Assembly: GCA_021155855.1 (NCBI GenBank)
Contig: JAJNAZ010000010.1
Coordinates: 1 to 64,000, forward strand
Reading direction: 5' to 3'
DNA length: 64,000 bases
DNA from: Solirubrobacterales bacterium
Lineage (GTDB): Bacteria; Actinomycetota; Thermoleophilia; Solirubrobacterales; 70-9
Position numbers and translations under genes: made by a program. The notes beneath the pieces were generated by a model that worked only from the letters and a program-made list of their open reading frames with translations, was not told the DNA's origin and did not search any database. Shown in pieces: positions 50,777-58,492 of this stretch. The stretch's first letter is position 1; the number at the start of each line of letters is the position of its first letter.

Positions 50777-52153
50777 TCACTGGGCAGGATCGCGGCCTGC
50801 CTGCCGGTGCTGCCGTCGACGTTGCCAGGCTTCGCGCCGCTCTCGGTAGGCCGGCGGGAGGACCAGGGCGAGCTCCTCGACCAGACGCAGCCATGCCAGC
50901 GCCCCGGCGTAGTTCCCGACGCGAGCATCGGCGTCCGCGGCCGCGAGCGCGAACTCGAGCTCCAGGTGTTGATGCTGATCCTCGGCCGCAAGATCGTCGC
51001 TCGTAGGCGCCTCCAGCGCCACGAAGGCCCCCTCATCCCCCAGACCCGCATGGGTCATTGTGCTGAGGTAGGGGCCCAGGTAGCGACCGGCGAGCTTGGT
51101 CGGCGGCGACCACAACGCGCTGACGCTCGCGGCCTCCTCGTAGCCGGCGAACAGCGCCGAGCGAAAGTAGCGCGGCAGGGCGCCGGTGAGCAGCGCCGCG
51201 CGCAGCACCGGCCGGAAGGTGGAGATCGGCGTCTTAGCACCGGCCCGCACCGCGATCGCCTGCGCAGCGATATCGGCCTGCTGGGCCGCGAGGCCCCCCT
51301 GCTTGATCGGGAACCGAGTCGCATCGCCGGCCGCCCATACGTCGGTCAGCCCCTCGACGTTGAGCCTGCCGTCGGTCGGGATGAAGCCGCCGGCCCGCTG
51401 CGGGATCCCGTCGATCCCGGGCACCTCGAGCGCAGGCAGGGAGATGACGTGGTCGGCGGGCATCTCCCCGTCCTGCAACTCGAGCCGTCCAGCTTCGAAG
51501 CGGCGCGGCGCGGACCCGAGCCGCAGATCGATCCCGGCCTCCGCCAGCAGCTCGCCGACGACCTCCGGCGCGCTCTCGCCGAGGAGCTCGAGGGGTCGCG
51601 GCTCGTGCGTCGCCAGTGAGATCTCTATCCCTGCGACGCCCCGGGCACGCAGGTGGGCGGCGCTCAGCAGCGCCAGCTCGTAAGCGGGCAGCGACCACCG
51701 CGCCTGCGCCGGCACCGCGAACACGACCCGCGCGCGCTCGGCGCCCTCGAGCTCGCCGAGCAGCACCCGGAACGCCTCGCGGCCGGGGCGGTCGCCAAAG
51801 GTGAGCGCGCCATCGACGGCGGTCACCGGTCGGGCGCCGATCGCGATCAAGAGGGCGTCGTATTCGAGCCTGGCGCCGCCGCGGGTTCGGATCGCGTGCG
51901 CACTCGGGTCCACGGTGGCCAGCGCGTCGCGCCTGCTGTGCGCATGGTGCTGACCGGCGAGGCGGCTGAGCTCGATCCGCACGGCGGACCCGAGGGAGAA
52001 CGGCTCGGCGACGAGGTGGGGGCGGCACACGAACCGCTGCTCGGGCGCGACCAACTCGACCCGAGCTCGGTCCCCGGCGAGATCGTCGAGCGCGAGCACG
52101 GCCTCGACTGCGGCGATGCCTCCCCCCGCAATCACGACTCGCAGCGGAGCCAT
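50777..52153 (-). CDS. SQR-fold flavoprotein 5 (long form)
   Basis: 458 residues. FAD motif VVIAGGGIAAVEAVLAL at ~6, CRPHLVAEPF, WAAGDATRFPIKQGGLAAQQ at ~275-294, and LWSPPTKLAGRYLGPYL. The stretch VPAQARWSLPAYELALL stands where an NADH motif would be. One cysteine, not in the SQR positions. The tail ADADARVGNYAGALAWL, then AYRERREAWQRR, is the shared C-terminal module. It begins 10 bases after the trehalose-synthase-type gene on the same strand, so it should be cotranscribed with it; no Shine-Dalgarno is evident. Confidence 0.75.
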   Translation of the reverse strand: MAPLRVVIAGGGIAAVEAVLALDDLAGDRARVELVAPEQRFVCRPHLVAEPFSLGSAVRIELSRLAGQHHAHSRRDALATVDPSAHAIRTRGGARLEYDALLIAIGARPVTAVDGALTFGDRPGREAFRVLLGELEGAERARVVFAVPAQARWSLPAYELALLSAAHLRARGVAGIEISLATHEPRPLELLGESAPEVVGELLAEAGIDLRLGSAPRRFEAGRLELQDGEMPADHVISLPALEVPGIDGIPQRAGGFIPTDGRLNVEGLTDVWAAGDATRFPIKQGGLAAQQADIAAQAIAVRAGAKTPISTFRPVLRAALLTGALPRYFRSALFAGYEEAASVSALWSPPTKLAGRYLGPYLSTMTHAGLGDEGAFVALEAPTSDDLAAEDQHQHLELEFALAAADADARVGNYAGALAWLRLVEELALVLPPAYRERREAWQRRRQHRQAGRDPAQ

Positions 52154-52163
52154 CGTCAGGGGG

Positions 52164-53612
52164 TCAGGGGCCTGCTCTCGACGATGCTCGCCCGCTGAGC
52201 AGCTCGTCGAGCAAGCGCAGGTACTGGATCAGGTGACGCGAGCCGAGAAATCTCTCGATCACCCAGGCGCGAGCCGCGGCACCGATCTCGTCGGCCCGCT
52301 CGCGATCACCGAGCAGCTCCTCGCAGGCGCGTCCGAACCCCTCGAGGTCGAGGGGATCCTCGAGCATCACCCCGGTGACCCCGTCGACGATCTGGTCCTG
52401 GATTCCCCCCGCCCTGCTGGCGATCACCGGCCGCGCCTTCCACATCGCCTCGGCCACGGTCAGCCCGAAGCCCTCGGCGATGCTCTTCTGGACCACCACC
52501 TGCGCGCGCCGCTGGATCGCGTTGACGATCGCCGCATTCTCCTGGATGTCGTCCATCGGCAAGCAGGCGAGATGAACTCGCGCCCGCACGTCCGGCTCCA
52601 GGCCACGGCGAAGCTCGCGCACCCGCTCGAGAACCTCGGCTCCCTCGGGGTCGTCGGAGACCGCGGCGACGCTCGGCCCGGCGAGCAACAGATGAGCATC
52701 CGGGCTCTCGCAGTGCTCCGCAAAGCCGCGCAGGACACCGCACGGATCCTTGAGGCGGTCCCAGCGCGAGACCTGGGCGAGAAGCGGCGCCTGGGCCGGT
52801 ATCGGCGCCTCCTGATCGACCTCCGCCGCCCGATCGACCCGGCCCGGCGAGCCGTCGGCGCGCTCGAACGTCGCGGCCGCGCCATCCCGACTCGGCCCGA
52901 GGCCCGCGCGCGCGATGATCGCCTCGATCACCTTCGGCGCCAGTTCTTGGTTCTTCGGCGAGAACGCGTCGATCGAGGGCGGGACGATCCAGGTCTTGTT
53001 CTCGGGGAGACCCTCCCAGCCATACTCGCGCCGCGAGAACACGTATGCATGCGCCGGCTTCACGTACTCGCGCAGAAACGCCCAGGTGTCGCGAGCGATC
53101 TCGTTCGGCAGGTCGATGCCGACGTGGCAGCGCCAGACCACCGTCGCGCCGGTCTCGAGCACGGGGGGGACCAACCCCGCCGTCTGCGGGTCGTGGCAGA
53201 AGACGACATCACGCGGGCGCACGGTGCGCGCCAGCTCTCGCGCGCTCTCGCGCAGGGTTTCTTCGTAGATCTCGCGCTCCGGCGCGCCGAGCTCACCACC
53301 ATCGCCCGGAGATCCATGAAGGCGGTTGTGGATCCGCTTCGTCACCTCAAAGAACGGCGACGCCGCTTCGACCGCCGCCCAGCGCGCGTCGACGCCGGCG
53401 CCGCGGGAATATCCGAGCAGCGACTGCAGCAGCTCCGCCACTCCGCCGCCCCTTGCGGTCGAGTTGACGTGCCAGACGACCCGGCCGGCGAACAGCTCAG
53501 TCGCTCGCGCGCTCGCCGCCTCGACCTCGGCGTACGCTTCTCCCATCAACGGCCGAAAGCGCTGATAGCTCAGGGTGGTGACCGGCAGGTGAATGAGGCC
53601 GCCGACGCTCAC
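52164..53612 (-). CDS. GT4 glycosyltransferase, TreT-type trehalose synthase
   Basis: 482 residues. Head VVWHVNSTARGGGVAELLQS (acceptor domain glycine loop), WRCHVGIDLPN, PPSIDAFSPKN, the donor-domain start QVSRWDRLKDP, and the E-x7-E element QKSIAEGFGLTVAEAMWKAR. This combination is typical of TreT (ADP/UDP-glucose + glucose giving trehalose) and its trehalose-phosphorylase-like relatives. Trehalose would serve as stress protectant. It is divergent from the POR operon by about 180 bases and is followed by flavoprotein 5. TreT versus a related GT4 activity is not certain. Confidence 0.72.
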   Translation of the reverse strand: MSVGGLIHLPVTTLSYQRFRPLMGEAYAEVEAASARATELFAGRVVWHVNSTARGGGVAELLQSLLGYSRGAGVDARWAAVEAASPFFEVTKRIHNRLHGSPGDGGELGAPEREIYEETLRESARELARTVRPRDVVFCHDPQTAGLVPPVLETGATVVWRCHVGIDLPNEIARDTWAFLREYVKPAHAYVFSRREYGWEGLPENKTWIVPPSIDAFSPKNQELAPKVIEAIIARAGLGPSRDGAAATFERADGSPGRVDRAAEVDQEAPIPAQAPLLAQVSRWDRLKDPCGVLRGFAEHCESPDAHLLLAGPSVAAVSDDPEGAEVLERVRELRRGLEPDVRARVHLACLPMDDIQENAAIVNAIQRRAQVVVQKSIAEGFGLTVAEAMWKARPVIASRAGGIQDQIVDGVTGVMLEDPLDLEGFGRACEELLGDRERADEIGAAARAWVIERFLGSRHLIQYLRLLDELLSGRASSRAGP

Positions 53613-53721
53613 GTCACGGCTGACGACGAGATCACCGAGTCAGCGGCGATCGAGGACATAGCCAACCCTAACCCGGGGCGCGGTCGCATCCACGGCGGCG
53701 ATTGTTTTTCGGTAGTCGGCA

Positions 53722-53740
53722 CGGACCTCGGTGGGGTCCG
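53722..53740. promoter_or_regulatory. Inverted repeat upstream of the POR operon
   Basis: CGGACC (53722-53727), 7 bases, GGTCCG (53735-53740). TACGGT at 53772-53777 is a plausible -10, which places the repeat roughly -44 to -62 from the start of transcription, a usual activator position. Confidence 0.35.
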
Positions 53741-53795
53741 AGCGCGGATGCACAGCCATTCGCCGACGGGGTACGGTGTCGGGGAGGAGGCGAAC

Positions 53796-54377
53796 GTGTT
53801 TCAGGTGCGAATTCACGGCAGGGGCGGTCAGGGCGTCGTCACCGCGGCCGAACTGCTCTCGGTGGCTGCGTTCGTCGAAGGCAGCCACGCCCAGGCGTTT
53901 CCGACCTTCGGCTCCGAGCGCACCGGCGCGCCGGTCGTGTCGTTCTGTCGCATCGACGATCGCCCGATCCGGAATCGCGAGCCGATCGCCGAGCCCGACG
54001 CCCTGATCATCCAGGACCCGACCCTACTCCACCAGGTCGACGTCTTCGCCGGCCTCGATCAGGACGGATACATCCTGATCAACAGCGCCCGCGGGTTCGA
54101 CCAGCTCGGCCTGGGCGAGTTCGCGACCGGCTTTCGCGAGCAGCGCCTGCTCACGGTGCCGGCCACCGAGATCGCCCGCGAGCACCTCGGGCGCCCGCTG
54201 CCGAACGCGGTCCTGCTCGGGGGTTTCGCCGGGCTCAGCGGGCTGGTGACGATCGAGTCGGTGGCCCGAGCGATTCGCGAGCGTTTCCCCGGCAAGCTCG
54301 GTGACGGCAACGTCGCCGCGGCCGAGGCTGCGTTCGAATACGTGCGTCGCGAGACCGGAAGCGTCGCTCATGCTTGA
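53796..54377 (+). CDS. porG: 2-oxoacid:ferredoxin oxidoreductase gamma subunit
   Basis: 193 residues. The gamma-domain signature HGRGGQGVVTAAELL at ~5-19, then AQAFPTFGSERTGAPVVSFC, and later NAVLLGGFAGLSG. It completes the CoA-binding active site of POR-type enzymes. GTG start at 53796 was chosen because GGGGAGGAGG lies five bases upstream. It overlaps the alpha gene by eight bases. Confidence 0.9.
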   Translation: MFQVRIHGRGGQGVVTAAELLSVAAFVEGSHAQAFPTFGSERTGAPVVSFCRIDDRPIRNREPIAEPDALIIQDPTLLHQVDVFAGLDQDGYILINSARGFDQLGLGEFATGFREQRLLTVPATEIAREHLGRPLPNAVLLGGFAGLSGLVTIESVARAIRERFPGKLGDGNVAAAEAAFEYVRRETGSVAHA

Positions 54378-55629
54378 GCAGCTCGAGGGCTCCCAGGCGG
54401 TCGCCAAAGCGGTGGCGCTCTGCCGGCCCGAGGTGATCTCGGCCTACCCGATCTCGCCTCAGACCCACATCGTCGAGGGCCTCTCCGACCTCGTCCGCAC
54501 CGGTGAGCTCGAGCCCTGCGAGTATCTGATGGTGGAGTCGGAGTTCGCGGCGATGTCCGCCTGCATCGGCGCCTCCGCCGCGGGCGCGCGCACCTACACC
54601 GCGACCGCGAGCCAGGGGCTCCTCTACATGGCCGAGGCGCTCTTCAACGCCTCCGGGCTCGGTCTGCCGATCGTGATGACGCTCGCCAACCGCGCGATCG
54701 GGGCGCCGATCAACATCTGGAACGACCACTCCGACTCGATGTCGCAGCGCGACTCGGGCTGGATCCAGCTCTACGCGGAATCCAACCAGGAGGCCGTCGA
54801 CCTCCATGTGCAAGCGTTTCGGCTCGCCGAGGAGCTCTCGCTGCCCGTGATGGTGTGCATGGACGGCTTCATCCTCACCCACGCACACGAGGAGGTGGAC
54901 CTGCCCACCCAGGAGCAGGTCGACGCCTTCCTGCCGGCGTTCGTGCCGCGCCAGGTACTTGACCCCGCCGAGCCGGTGACGATCGGGGCAATGGTCGGGC
55001 CTGAGGCGTTCACGGAGGTCAAGTACCTGATGCACGCCAAGCAGGTGCTGGCCCTGGACTCGATCCCCGAGATCGGGGCCGACTTCTCGCGCGCCTTCGG
55101 CCGCGACTCGGGCGGCCTCGTCCGCACCTACCGAGCCGAGGACGCCGAGACGATCGTGGTCGCGCTCGGCTCGGTCCTGGGCACGATCGAGGACGTTGTC
55201 GATGAGCTGCGCGAGCAGGGAGTGAAGATCGGGGTCGTCGCTATCAAATGCTTTCGCCCGTACCCGCTCGACGATGTGCGCGAGGCGCTTCGCGACGCGC
55301 AGCGGATCGTCGTGATCGAGAAGGCGTTCGCGGTCGGCGCCGGAGGGATCGTCGGCCAAAACATCCGTCTGGCCCTATCGGGACTCGAGTCCCGCGTGCA
55401 CGATGTCGTCGCCGGGCTCGGCGGACGGCCGATCACGAAACGCTCGCTGCACGCGCTCCTCGCCGATGCGCTCGCCGACCGACTCGAGCCCGGCCGCCTG
55501 CACTTCCTCGACCTGAAGCGAGACGTCGTCGAACGCGAGCTCGAGCGCCTCCGGGATGGCCGGCGGCCGGGCCCGCATGCCGAGAGCATCCTCCGCGACC
55601 AGGGCATCGTCGCCGCGCGCTCACACTGA
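54370..55629 (+). CDS. porA: 2-oxoacid:ferredoxin oxidoreductase alpha subunit
   Basis: 419 residues. Pyrimidine-binding domain features: EVISAYPISPQTHIVEGLSD near ~22-40, VESEFAAMSACIGASAAGAR, and TATASQGLLYMAEALFNASG; domain II begins near TIVVALGSVLGTIEDVVDEL. With PorB it binds thiamine diphosphate and, with CoA, interconverts a 2-oxoacid and acyl-CoA + CO2 + reduced ferredoxin. Pyruvate is the probable substrate (PorA-like pattern), but 2-ketoisovalerate (Vor) is possible. Confidence 0.92.
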   Translation: MLEQLEGSQAVAKAVALCRPEVISAYPISPQTHIVEGLSDLVRTGELEPCEYLMVESEFAAMSACIGASAAGARTYTATASQGLLYMAEALFNASGLGLPIVMTLANRAIGAPINIWNDHSDSMSQRDSGWIQLYAESNQEAVDLHVQAFRLAEELSLPVMVCMDGFILTHAHEEVDLPTQEQVDAFLPAFVPRQVLDPAEPVTIGAMVGPEAFTEVKYLMHAKQVLALDSIPEIGADFSRAFGRDSGGLVRTYRAEDAETIVVALGSVLGTIEDVVDELREQGVKIGVVAIKCFRPYPLDDVREALRDAQRIVVIEKAFAVGAGGIVGQNIRLALSGLESRVHDVVAGLGGRPITKRSLHALLADALADRLEPGRLHFLDLKRDVVERELERLRDGRRPGPHAESILRDQGIVAARSH

Positions 55630-55642
55630 GGGAGGGTCGGGC

Positions 55643-56773
55643 ATGGTCGAGCAGCGAATCAAGCACTATCAAACGGGCACCTTCGTCGTGGGCAACCGCC
55701 TGCTCGACCCCGAGCAGCGTTCGATACAGGCGCGGATGGAGCGTTCGAACACGCTCACCTCCGGGCACCGAGCGTGTCAGGGTTGCGGCGAGGCGCTCGG
55801 AGCGCGCTACACGCTCGACGCGGCGATGCGGGCCACCGGAGGCAAGCTGATCGCCGCCAACGCCACCGGCTGCCTCGAGGTCTTCTCGACCCCGTTTCCC
55901 GAGTCCTCGTGGCAGCTGCCTTGGATCCACTCGCTGTTCGGTAACGCCCCCGCGGTCGCGACCGGGGTAGCCGCGGCCCTGAAGGTGAAGGGCCGCGACG
56001 ACATCCGGGTGGTGGGACAGGCCGGCGACGGCGGCACCGTCGACATCGGCTTTGCCTGTCTCTCGGGGATGTTCGAGCGCGGTGACGACGTGCTCTTCGT
56101 CTGCTACGACAACGAGGCCTACATGAACACGGGCGTGCAGCGCTCGGGCGCCACCCCGCCCGCGGCCCGCACCGCGAACACGAAGCCGGTCGGCGACGAG
56201 CCCGGCAACGTCTTCGGACAGGGAAAGAACGTGCCCCTGATCGCGATGGCGCACGAGATCCCCTACGTCGCCACCGCGACCGTGGCCGAGCCGCGCGACC
56301 TCGAGGCGAAGGTCGAGCGGGCGATGGAGTTTCGCGGCCCGCGCTACATCCACGTCTTCGTCCCCTGCCCGCTCGGGTGGGGCTCGGCCTCGCGCGACAC
56401 GATCCGGCTCGCGCGCCTGGTTAAGGAGACCGGCCTGTTCCCCGTGTTCGAGGCCGAGCACGGGGGGGTCGTCGCCGTCTCCAAGATCCGCCGCCGGGTG
56501 CCGGTCACCGATTATCTGAAGCTCCAGCGTCGCTACGCGCATCTGTTCGGCGAGAGCCCGCGCACCGACGTGATCGAGCGCCTCCAAGCGGGCGCCGATC
56601 GGAACATCGAGCGCTTCGGCCTGCTCGCGACCGAGGACGAGGGCGCGACCTTGCCGGGCGTCGCCACCGACCTCGCCGGCGAGTCCGTCGACGAGCCGCT
56701 ACGCCCCGTAGACACTGAGGCGGAGAGCAATCTGATGCGCCTGCTCTCCGAGACCCACGGGAGCCCGCGCTGA
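55643..56773 (+). CDS. porB: 2-oxoacid:ferredoxin oxidoreductase beta subunit
   Basis: 376 residues. HRACQGCGEALGAR holds two [4Fe-4S] cysteines, with further Cys in NATGCLEVFSTPFP; the thiamine-diphosphate motif is AGDGGTVDIGFACLSG, and YDNEAYMNTGVQRSGATP is the family's conserved loop. The extended C-terminus after ~310 is longer than in many PorB proteins. GGAGGG precedes ATG 55643. It is followed without gap by the flavoprotein-ferredoxin gene. Confidence 0.93.
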   Translation: MVEQRIKHYQTGTFVVGNRLLDPEQRSIQARMERSNTLTSGHRACQGCGEALGARYTLDAAMRATGGKLIAANATGCLEVFSTPFPESSWQLPWIHSLFGNAPAVATGVAAALKVKGRDDIRVVGQAGDGGTVDIGFACLSGMFERGDDVLFVCYDNEAYMNTGVQRSGATPPAARTANTKPVGDEPGNVFGQGKNVPLIAMAHEIPYVATATVAEPRDLEAKVERAMEFRGPRYIHVFVPCPLGWGSASRDTIRLARLVKETGLFPVFEAEHGGVVAVSKIRRRVPVTDYLKLQRRYAHLFGESPRTDVIERLQAGADRNIERFGLLATEDEGATLPGVATDLAGESVDEPLRPVDTEAESNLMRLLSETHGSPR

Positions 56774-58407
56774 TGGAGAAGCCGTTCGCGATCACACTCG
56801 ACGTCGGCTCCAGCCGCGCCAACAAGACCGGCAGCTGGCGCACCGAGCGGGCGGTCTACGTCGATCGCCTCCCGCCCTGCAACCACGCCTGCCCCGCGGG
56901 CGAGAACATCCAGCGGTGGCTCTATGAAGCCGAGGAGGGCGGCGAGGGCTACGAGCGCGCCTGGCGGCAGATCATGGAGGACAACCCGTTCCCGGCGATC
57001 ATGGGTCGGGTCTGTTACCACCCTTGCGAGACCGCCTGCAATCGCGCCCAGCTCGACGAAGCGGTCGGGATCAACTCGGTCGAGCGCTTCCTCGGCGACG
57101 CCGGGATCGAGCGCGCCTGGAGGGCCGAGCGGGACGCCGCGCCCTCGGGCAAGCGGGTGCTCGTCGTCGGGGCCGGGCCCTCGGGGTTGTCGGCCGCCTA
57201 CTTCCTCGCCAGGCTCGGGCACACGGTGACGATCCGTGAGGCCGGCCCGATGACCGGCGGGATGATGCGCTTCGGGATCCCGAAGTACCGGCTGCCGCGC
57301 GAGGTCCTCGACGCCGAGGTCCAGCGAATCCTCGACCTCGGGGTCGAGCTGGAGCTGAACAGCAAGGTCACGAACGCCGTCGACGCGTTGGAGGAAGGCG
57401 GTTTCGACGCCGCCTTCCTCGCCGTGGGCGCCCACATCGGCAAGCGCGCCTACCTCCCGGCGGGCAGCGCCGCACACGTGCTCGATGCCGTCTCGATGCT
57501 GCACGATATGGAGGAGGGCGAGAAGCCGTTGCTCGGCCGCCGCGTCGCGATCTACGGCGGCGGCGATACGGCGATGGACGCGGCCCGCACGGCAAAGCGT
57601 CTCGGCGCCGACGAGGCGGTGGTCGTCTATCGACGCACGCGGGACCGGATGCCGGCCCACGACGTCGAGGTCACCGAGGCCGAGGAGGAGGGCGTGCTGC
57701 TGCGCTGGCTCTCGACGATCAAGCGCGCCGATGAGGACAAGCTCGTGTTGGAGCGCATGGAGCTAGACGAGACCGGCTTCCCGCAGCCGACCGGCGAGCT
57801 CGAGGAGCTCGAGGCCGACGCGCTGGTGCTGGCGCTCGGACAGGAGTGCGACCTGTCCCTGGTCGAGGACGTGGCCGACATCGAGGTCGACGACGGCGTC
57901 GTCAGTGTGGGCGCGAACCTGATGACTGGCCATCCGGGGGTGTTCGCCGGCGGCGACATGGTGCCCGCGGAGCGCTCGGTGACGGTCGCCATCGGCCACG
58001 GCAAGAAGGCCGCCCGCCACATCGACGCGTGGCTGCGCGAGGCCACCTACGAGCCACCGCCCAAGCACGAGCTCGCCGACTTCGAGACGCTCAACACCTG
58101 GTACTACTCCGACGCACCGCGGACCCATCGCCCGCGCCTGGACGTGGTTCGCCGCCAGAGCACGTTCGAGGAGGTCGTCCAGGGCCTGGACGTGTCCAAT
58201 GCCCTGTTCGAGGCGAGACGGTGCATGTCGTGCGGCAGCTGCTTCTCCTGCGACAACTGCTACGGCGTCTGTCCCGACAACGCGGTACTCAAGCTCGGCG
58301 AGCCGGGCGAGCGCTACGCGATCGACTACGACTTCTGCAAGGGCTGCGGGCTGTGTGTGGCCGAGTGCCCGTCCGGGGCGATCGAGATGGTGCCCGAGCG
58401 GATCTGA
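56773..58407 (+). CDS. GltD/NfnB-like flavoprotein fused to 2[4Fe-4S] ferredoxin (PorD)
   Basis: 544 residues. Head: iron-sulfur domain of the glutamate-synthase-small-subunit type with CNHACPAGENIQRWL and CYHPCETACNR. Middle (~115-445): FAD motif VVGAGPSGLSAAYFLARLG and NAD(P)H motif YGGGDTAMDAARTAKRLG, with FAGGDMVPAERSV closing. End (~480-544): ferredoxin-like CMSCGSCFSCDNCYGVCP and CKGCGLCVAECPSGA, as in PorD. It starts at the A of the porB stop (TGATG). It would link the POR [4Fe-4S] chain with NAD(P)H, so the complex may be NAD(P)-coupled rather than ferredoxin-only, or bifurcating as in Nfn. This last point is inference. Confidence 0.88.
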   Translation: MEKPFAITLDVGSSRANKTGSWRTERAVYVDRLPPCNHACPAGENIQRWLYEAEEGGEGYERAWRQIMEDNPFPAIMGRVCYHPCETACNRAQLDEAVGINSVERFLGDAGIERAWRAERDAAPSGKRVLVVGAGPSGLSAAYFLARLGHTVTIREAGPMTGGMMRFGIPKYRLPREVLDAEVQRILDLGVELELNSKVTNAVDALEEGGFDAAFLAVGAHIGKRAYLPAGSAAHVLDAVSMLHDMEEGEKPLLGRRVAIYGGGDTAMDAARTAKRLGADEAVVVYRRTRDRMPAHDVEVTEAEEEGVLLRWLSTIKRADEDKLVLERMELDETGFPQPTGELEELEADALVLALGQECDLSLVEDVADIEVDDGVVSVGANLMTGHPGVFAGGDMVPAERSVTVAIGHGKKAARHIDAWLREATYEPPPKHELADFETLNTWYYSDAPRTHRPRLDVVRRQSTFEEVVQGLDVSNALFEARRCMSCGSCFSCDNCYGVCPDNAVLKLGEPGERYAIDYDFCKGCGLCVAECPSGAIEMVPERI

Positions 58408-58492
58408 GGCCGCCGCCGGCAAGGGCCATCGCCGGGAACACCGTCGGTGTCTCCCAAGCAAAAAGGCCAAGGAGCCGGTCAGGATCAGGCCC

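Noticed and set aside
58438-58450. ACACCG-T-CGGTGT as terminator between the POR operon and flavoprotein 6
   Set aside because: A one-base loop cannot form a stable hairpin and no T-run follows.
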